Assembly (NCBI GenBank): GCA_027257055.1
Contig: JAPVLO010000083.1
Coordinates: 4,262,001 to 4,326,000 of the forward strand
Direction of reading: 5' to 3'
Length of the DNA stretch: 64,000 nt
Origin: Cephalopachus bancanus
Taxonomy: Eukaryota > Chordata > Mammalia > Primates > Tarsiidae
Position numbers and translations under genes: made by a program. Within the stretch, counting starts at the first letter, position 1. Every line of letters begins with the position of its first letter. Shown piece after piece: positions 57,655-64,000 of this stretch. The notes under the pieces were generated by a model. It had not been told where the DNA came from and did no database searches. It saw only the letters and a list, made by a program, of their open reading frames with translations.

Positions 57655-58330
57655 TTTATTCACTTACTCTAAAAAATGTTTATTGAAAACCTATTTCATG
57701 GCAGACCGTAGGGAAACAGTTATAAACAAACAGATCAAGACATTGCCTTTATAAAGCTTACATTCTAATTAGAAGAAATAGACAATAAACAACAGTAATA
57801 AATATATAATATGACATTTTATATTATTACTAACATTGCATAGTATGAATAGAATAAGTCATATGAATTGGCCATTGAAGAATGCTCTGATCAGAAAACA
57901 GATAGCAGAGACCTTAAAAAGGTGAAAAAGTGAGCCTTAAGGAAATCTGAGCTAAGAGCATTATGAGCAGAGAGAATGTGTTAAGACCCTAAGGCAAGAA
58001 TGGACTTGTGTTCTAGGAAGCTCAGAGTGAATGAGAGACAATGGCAGAAGATTACAGGAAAGAGTTAGCAGGGGGGTTGGAGCTTATGGAGGCTTGAAGG
58101 TCTTAGCAGAGAACTGGGACTTAATTTTGAGTAAGATAGGAGAGTTGGACAGGGTTAGAGAACAAATTTGAGGGATGACAAAAGCAAACTGTTAGACTAG
58201 GAGACCATAGTGGAGCTCAAGAGAAGACAGTGGAGTTGAGCTGACATTGACTGAAATGAGGAAACTAGGGAAGGTGAAATTTTAGAGTAATAGATAAAAG
58301 AAAAAAGTCAAAAGTTTGTCCAGGAAACGT
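57655..58330 (+). repeat. Ancient interspersed repeat, same family as 14240-15960
   Basis: 'tgtttattgaaaacctattt', 'gacattgcctttataaagct', 'aggtgaaaaagtgagcctta', 'gtgttaagaccctaaggcaa', 'gcttatggaggcttgaagg', 'ggagaccatagtggagctc' give the same ordered motifs as the repeat at 14240-15127. Family name not assigned. Confidence 0.5.
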
Positions 58331-58339
58331 GTGGAAACC

Positions 58340-58850
58340 ATGAAAACATGACTCTCAGCTCTCCAATTGCAGCAAGTATACTAAACCATGACCCAGTCAC
58401 TGCACCTGTTCACATACAGGCCACACTTCCTCTAGGCTGCTCTCAGCTCATGACTCCAAGGAACACTTAGTGTAATGCCCATCACAAGAAATATGGCAGA
58501 TCTCTGATGGTTACTTTGTCTCAAGGACTCCAAACCAACTTTGCTGAAACTTCCTTAAGATTATACCAAATTCTATGACTTCCCACCCAAATGTCCTTCC
58601 CTCTGTCCCCAACATGGGGAAGCCCTGCATCTCAGGGTGACAGCTGACCTAGCCTCCTCCATGTCCCCCACTCTTCTCCAGCTCCCTTTCCATTTTTTTC
58701 TTCATAGGCATTTCCCTCAATAAATAGGAATGAACCTCTATTCCCATCCAGGCATCCACTGCTTAGTGGACTCACACTACAGCCATATTGAGTTTTGAAA
58801 TGCCACCAGGACAGGCTGACCTTTTGGGTCCACTCCATGAGCATCCTAAT
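58340..58850 (+). repeat. Possible old LTR-like sequence
   Basis: C/T-rich sequence leading to 'cataggcatttccctcaata' plus AATAAA-like 'caataaataggaatg' resembles the poly(A)-signal region of old ERVL-type LTRs. Ends and target duplications are not visible, so this is a weak call. Confidence 0.28.
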
Positions 58851-60244
58851 TTAAAGAGCACACATTCTTACAAGGGCTGGCCCTTGCCAGGAAGACATCC
58901 ATCATAAAACACATTTTAGCATGACAATCCAGTGAGGGAGACTATTTTGTGCCTTCCCTATATGTCTATTCAGAGTCAGATTCACTATCACTTTTGACTA
59001 ATCAAAGTTTTAACATTTTTTGTTTATTTCCCTTTTGTTTTAATTCTCCATGTGGAACAGTAAAAGTTAGACAAAGAGAAAGAAATGTGATTAGAAAATT
59101 TACTTATACAAAAGTAATAGCTATTCTTTTATTATTATTATTTTCATCTGGCATTTCCGGTGAGAATATTCTCTAAACTTAATTATTTCCTCTCATTCCA
59201 ACCAGTTGTCATATTCAGCTCCCGTCTGCTTTCCTTCTATGTGTGAGTGTTATAGTTATTTCCTTCCTTTTCACACATTCTCAAGAGAGATAAACATTCT
59301 CTTGGTAACAAAAATCAATAAACTAGATGTAAAATTTACTAAAACTATATAAGCAAAGTTAAGAAAATCACACATATTCTCTTGACTAATGAATAATTAT
59401 TATTCATTTCTCACTGGTGCCTTATCCGATTTACAGTATTAGCATCTTTCAAAATCCAGGAATAGAACATGGAAAGCGTGAATATTTTTATAGTGACAAT
59501 GAAATCATATATTAAGGATCCAGGCCTTCTCAAAAGTCCAAAATGTGTAGTAACTGTGCCTAATTGCATTAATTTGAAAAGCCTGGGTCCATGGTACCAT
59601 CTCACTTGGGCCAATGGTGCCATTGCAGCTAGTCCCTGGTTTAGTCCATGTACTAAAAATAGCTTAGAAAGGCAGCCAGGACCTTTCTGCTATGCCAAAG
59701 GGCTGTGGAGAATTTTTAGAGTCAGCCTAATTTTATTGTGAAACCCCAAACAAACTACCACTGAGACTAATAATCCCAAGAAACACCGCAGTAGAACACC
59801 ATGAACCTAATCTTGCTGTTTACCCTTTCTCTAACAGAAGTTATAATTAAGACCATTATGGAATTTGGTCTTCTGCCCCCAGGGAAACACAATTCCAATT
59901 TTATAACTCAGTCAATGGAACAGTAGGATTCAATTTAAAAATTTTGAACAGAATCTTAGGCAATACACTTCTACTTTGTAAATTGAGGTATGCCTCGACA
60001 TACACAAACTGCCTAAAGCGCCAAGAACATCAAAAGTAATTTGGAAAAGAGAATTGATGTTTGTGTAAAAATAACACCATTTCACACATTTAGCTTGCCT
60101 AAGGAAAGAACAGCTTACGACTACTCCTTCTGTGAACTGTAAACACCACAAAGACTTTAAATAGAGAGAATGACGGGAAATATAGAAAAAGTAAATGCAG
60201 ATTGACTATCAGGAAAAAAAGAAAAAAGAAAAAACTTAATTAAA
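58851..60244. other. Unique sequence, no gene seen
   Basis: Contains a POU/homeodomain-like palindromic motif at 59561-59575. The 90-codon frame 59469-59741 (plus) has no recognisable domain. Confidence 0.5.
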
Positions 60245-60292
60245 AATGTCTTAATTAATCATCATCTCCCCTCTGGGATTAATTAAGACATT
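60245..60292. repeat. Perfect 16-bp inverted repeat with TTAATTAA cores
   Basis: Left arm 60245-60260 and right arm 60277-60292 are exact reverse complements, separated by a 16-base C/T-rich spacer. Each arm contains ttaattaatc, a paired homeodomain-type site. The sequence around it shows no transposon ends. Confidence 0.9.
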
Positions 60293-61339
60293 AAATGGAC
60301 TTACTCAAGAACTAGTAATGATATTAACAATGGGAATAGTTACTAGATTTAAATTAGACTTAAGGACAGGGACAGCTTAGGTGCCCATTCTTGGGTCTTT
60401 ACAGTTTTTCTTGATCCTCGCTTTGAGTAAGTTTAAACTTCATGGAAGAAGGGGAAAGAAGAATACAGCCAGCAGAATACAGTATACAATTTAAAGACAT
60501 GCAACTCCTATGACACCCTCCAGTGAGCACAAAGTCCTGACTCCCTATCCCACCCAGGAAGCAGTCTCGCCTCTATGGACAGATGGGCTTCTCACCCATT
60601 CTGCTGTGGTCATTCCATGGCTCTCACTCAGTGAAAGCTGACTGGATATATTTATATTCTCAAACCTCAAGAATTTTAGTTTTGGGGAATACTAAAAAGT
60701 GGCACTCCTGGCATCAGTGTTACCTTTCTTAGGAAAACAATGGGGCAGGGACATTGCTTCAAGTGCCTTTATTGAAGCAAATAATGATGAGTGGTAAAAC
60801 ATGAGATGACTTGTTCATAAATCCATGAGAGGCATTCTGTGTACATGCTCTTGGAAATACTTGAGAAAAAGACATTTTGCATGGAGTTAAACATTCTGCC
60901 CAACAGGGCGGAGAAGAGGGGAAGCTACATCACCAGCTGTGTGTAAGTTATTGCCATTGATGTGAATTTTATTTGACCCTAAATAGGGTTTCATATCAAA
61001 ATTTCAATATGGAGGACTAAAAAAAACTAACTTTATTTGGCTTATATAATCTGAACATATTTATCTAATGTCTTCAACACTAATGCATAGTGTTAATAGA
61101 TAAAGAACAGAAGAGTTCTTGACTTGTTCATCTTTTGTGTTTCTAATCTAAAGGTCATAAATCTATCCTTTGTTAAAAGGGTATAACAAGAATTATGTCT
61201 TCACACCATCAGCTGTAGTGATTTTTGTCATGATCCCAATGGTTCTACTCAAAAGAAGACATTTGTTTGGTAACTGTGTTATCTCAAAATCTGCGTAGTA
61301 TCCCCTGCCACATGGAAACTGCACGACTCCTTTCAAGCC
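60293..61339. other. Unique sequence, no gene seen
   Basis: No repeat or coding signal recognised. Confidence 0.45.
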
Positions 61340-61560
61340 CCTAACTCAATAGTCATAGCAAATACATACAACTTACCGTGTCGACTCTCGTCTAATTGCT
61401 CTACACAAAATAATTTATTTAATTTTCACTTAGTCCCCCTAGGTAGTTGCTACTTTTAATCCCTGCTTTAAAGAGAAGAAAAGATGGGCACAGAGAGTGA
61501 AAAATTAGGATATATAAACAGGCAGTCTGAATCCAAGGTCTTAGCTGAACCTGAAAACTC
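61340..61560 (-). repeat. MIR SINE, inverted, diverged
   Basis: 'taatttatttaattttcact', 'taggtagttgctacttttaa', 'aagatgggcacagagagtga', 'ggcagtctgaatccaaggtc' read as an inverted MIR core and 5' part. The 135-codon minus frame 61419-61826 overlaps it and is not called a gene. Confidence 0.65.
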
Positions 61561-62639
61561 TGGCAGCTAGCTTCATGCCACCTCCGGGTTCTGCTGGAAA
61601 GAAGGTAGCATTGTAGAGAGGAGAGGGAGGTGCCATTAAGCTGCTTGAATACCAGAGACATATTAGACAAATTCCAACAAGAGGAATGATGCAAAAAAGA
61701 AAAGAAAAGCTCCAAATTGGGCAAGAAAGCAGAGTTAGTCTGCCCCAGACTACCTCTATTACCTAACTCTTTACTTCTACAAAAAGTAACACTTTCTTTC
61801 ATAGTGTCTTTGGATTCTTGACTCACACCAGACTTGTGTTTGGTGGTGGTAGACTAGGAAGTAGCGCACATTCCTTAAAAATAAGATGCTACAGCAATAT
61901 GTCCCAAGGCCACCCCACAGCATCTATGCTGTGACCATGAGGAGCACCAGCCAAGAATGCCACTCTACCTCAATAATGTTGGTGTAACAGGACATTTCTG
62001 GCAGGTTGAGCTATTGCTCAGAAGTTATAAAGAACGTCTCATTTCTCTTTTTTCCATCCACCCACTCCAACCTGTTTGTCTTCGCTGTTTGCTTGGGTGC
62101 TTTGGTTTTGTAAAGAGAGAGAAGAGTTTTGATGGAAATCAACTGGAAGGAAGATAAGAATCTGGAAGGGACAGAATGGCATCTGACCTTCACCTAATCT
62201 CTTAAGTTGGTTTTGAACCCCTTTGGAGAAGGAGGTTGGAAAATTTGTGGGTCTCTGGCACAAGCGAAGCTACATTGGAGTCAAAGTGACCAACTGTGGC
62301 CCAGGGTTGTAGAGGAAGCCATTCTATGCAGCAGTGCCCACCACTGCAATAATCAGGAAACACTCAGAGATACCTCCCTTGGCACGAACACTGGCGTCTC
62401 ATGACTAGCAATGAGAAAAGCAGTTTTGTAGGTAGCAAGAGTGGACAAGAGAGCACAAGGGCAATGCAAGCAGATACGATGTGGCCGCTGATGAGGTGAT
62501 TGGTATATCTGCATGAGGCACATCTTTGGAGACATTAAATCAAGCTAATAGGGCCTTATCCCATCCTAATTTAAGGGAAAGAAAGAAAGGACGGCCTTGT
62601 TTTATAATCACACACTAGTATGTGATGTGGAATGTTTAT
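61561..62639. other. Unique sequence, no gene seen
   Basis: Several short overlapping frames on both strands (61957-62535) without domains. Confidence 0.5.
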
Positions 62640-62800
62640 TTGGGAGTCCACCTCACCTCCTTATCACCTCATACTTGAACTGTTGCGGTATCCCCTCTAC
62701 CTCCACACTCTTCTTTCCGTAGGCTGCATAATATTTACAAACAGCATCTCTCAATATAACTTTCCTACTCAAATTTTACTTTATTCCCCAAGATGAAATG
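62640..62800 (+). repeat. L2 LINE fragment, diverged
   Basis: 'tcacctcatacttgaactgt', 'cggtatcccctctacctcca' and 'ggctgcataatatttacaaa' follow the L2 ORF2-end order. Confidence 0.5.
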
Positions 62801-62849
62801 AGCTTGTGGGCAACATAAAATGTGATTGTAATTACTGTGGAGAGTTGGT

Positions 62850-62960
62850 AAAGGGATCAATCATCCCAGTTTTTCCAGGACAACCCTGGTTTTAGCAGCA
62901 AAAGCTCCATGTGTAGAGAAACACTTTAGCCCTCAAAACTGGAAAGGTAGTCATCCTTGC
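62850..62960 (+). repeat. Short old DNA-transposon-like repeat
   Basis: 'catcccagtttttccaggac' and 'aaccctggttttagc' resemble, in inverted form, the 'aaaccgggac' modules of the repeat at 14445-14580. Confidence 0.35.
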
Positions 62961-63059
62961 TGACAGTTAACTTTGGCTTGGGATTGGTAAAAAGGTGTGT
63001 GGGTTTAACCTTTTTTTTTAATGATGTGCTCTGGCACAGAGAAGAAACATTAATAGCTG

Positions 63060-63167
63060 CTATTTTTACACCAGGGAGCAATGAAATTTAGTTGCTTACT
63101 TCATATAGGCAGCTTGGTTGCTATGGCAACAGTGAGTGGCAAACCTGATTGTACAAACATATAAAAG
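63060..63167 (+). promoter_or_regulatory. Candidate regulatory block: MEF2-like, RFX X-box, TATA-like
   Basis: CTATTTTTAC (63060-63069) matches the MEF2 consensus in 9 of 10 positions. GTTGCTATGGCAAC (63117-63130) matches the palindromic RFX X-box in 13 of 14 positions. TATAAAAG (63160-63167) lies 30 bases further on. A frame of 113 codons opens at 63149 but has no recognised domain, so no gene is proposed. Enhancer or promoter activity is inference. Confidence 0.35.
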
Positions 63168-64000
63168 CGACAAATGTTTCAGTGCTTGCTTTGTACGTTT
63201 TTGTCTTAGTTTTTGCTACCAAAGGGTTGAGGCCTTTGAATTGTGAAATTGCATTAAAACATTTTAACATAGTTATTTACCTTTTAGAATATTATTGCCA
63301 ACATATTTGGAAACTAATTAGTTATCTTATTTATAACAGCTGTTTAAAAACAATTTCTTTGAGAGAATTGTTGGGGCATCAATTTAATTCTAGGCACGTG
63401 AATTGTAAACTCCCTAAGGACAGCACGTTTGAGCAATTACTAAATTCCTGGTTCACAGGTATATCTTATGTATATATATCCAAGTTATAGGAATACTCTG
63501 CACATTTTTATGAATTGAAATTAAAACTCTGATATTATGTATTTATGTAGACCTTACCATTGTAGAAGACTTAAGTAGATTTTTAGAATACAAGATAAAA
63601 TAGGAAAGAAAGAAAGAAAAAGGAAAAATTGTGGTAGAAAAGTAAATTGGCTCTAGGAGTAAATTTAGTACCTCCCTCCCCAAAAAAATCTAGTCAAGAA
63701 GTTACATTTCCTTGCAAAATTCTAAATATGGATTACATATATGTTTCTGACCCATCTAACAGGCAATTCAAAGGGAAAACTCAGATTCTGTTATAAAATT
63801 CAGTATCCATTTGGCTAAAACAAACCAGTTACCTAAAAATAGTATAAACATATTGATAAAGAAATGAAAAATATGTATTGTATAGTCTTTCTATAAAGAA
63901 CACTATTTAAGGTGATAAATAGCTAAACCAATGGCCAGCTATCTCGCCTAAGACTACTGATTAGGTGAGAAGAATTATCAAATTCTTTGAAAGGAAAAAT
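63168..64000. other. Unique sequence, no gene seen
   Basis: AT-rich, with a short (GAAA)n at 63604-63620. The frame 63149-63490 lacks any domain. Confidence 0.45.

Noticed and set aside
59469..59741. 90-codon plus-strand frame in a repeat-free block
   Set aside because: No recognisable domain or motif. The block is more plausibly non-coding.
61419..61826. 135-codon minus-strand open frame
   Set aside because: Overlaps an inverted MIR and has no domain or conserved motif. Chance frame.
63149..63490. 113-codon frame just after the X-box/TATA-like motifs
   Set aside because: Its start lies upstream of the TATA-like motif, and its composition is that of translated AT-rich DNA with no domain. 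Not called as a gene.

Overview
This is an AT-rich, CpG-poor stretch of mammalian nuclear DNA from a primate. The evidence is several 7SL-derived dimeric Alu elements plus abundant L1, MIR, L2, MER5-type and ERV sequence. The Alus look AluJ-derived but share a private right-arm sequence. They lack the strepsirrhine-type Alu signature, and the L1 3' ends are not the human L1PA/L1PB type. I infer a non-anthropoid haplorhine, most likely a tarsier, but this rests on recalled consensus sequences and not on a search. I found no host protein-coding exon, tRNA or rRNA. Every longer reading frame is either a broken L1 protein or has no recognisable domain.

Layout. Positions 1-3.4 kb hold the 3' part of an L1, split by a minus-strand ERV2-type solo LTR (393-1528, perfect 6-bp target duplication). 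3.4-16 kb is mostly old unique sequence with MIRs, microsatellites, degraded ancient repeats, a homeodomain-site-rich block (4738-5060) and a minus-strand Alu. 16.1-17.1 kb is an internally deleted mariner, itself hit by an Alu. 17.3-26.5 kb carries short 5'-truncated L1 pieces, a MER5-like element, an ERV1-type solo LTR (20740-21295, 4-bp target duplication), MIRs and an L2.

26.8-41.1 kb is a 14-kb L1 block. A near full-length L1 (26865-33273, 14-bp target duplication) is followed by an older L1 ORF2 fragment and a second near full-length L1 (34605-41097). All three lie head to tail on the plus strand. Both long copies are dead through frameshifts and stops, and each carries an Alu. 41-58 kb mixes further L1 pieces, an old minus-strand L1M, three Alus, an L2 and a MIR. 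58-64 kb is mainly unique sequence with a 16-bp perfect hairpin (60245-60292) and an RFX-like X-box next to MEF2-like and TATA-like motifs (63060-63167).

Nothing here forms an operon or pathway. The content records retrotransposition, in which L1 machinery mobilised itself and the Alus in trans, and older elements were split by newer ones. I saw no novel multigene system. The best leads are the Alu right-arm hairpin with a covarying base pair, the nested LTR, the internally deleted mariner, the AT cruciform at an Alu tail, and three candidate non-coding regulatory blocks.
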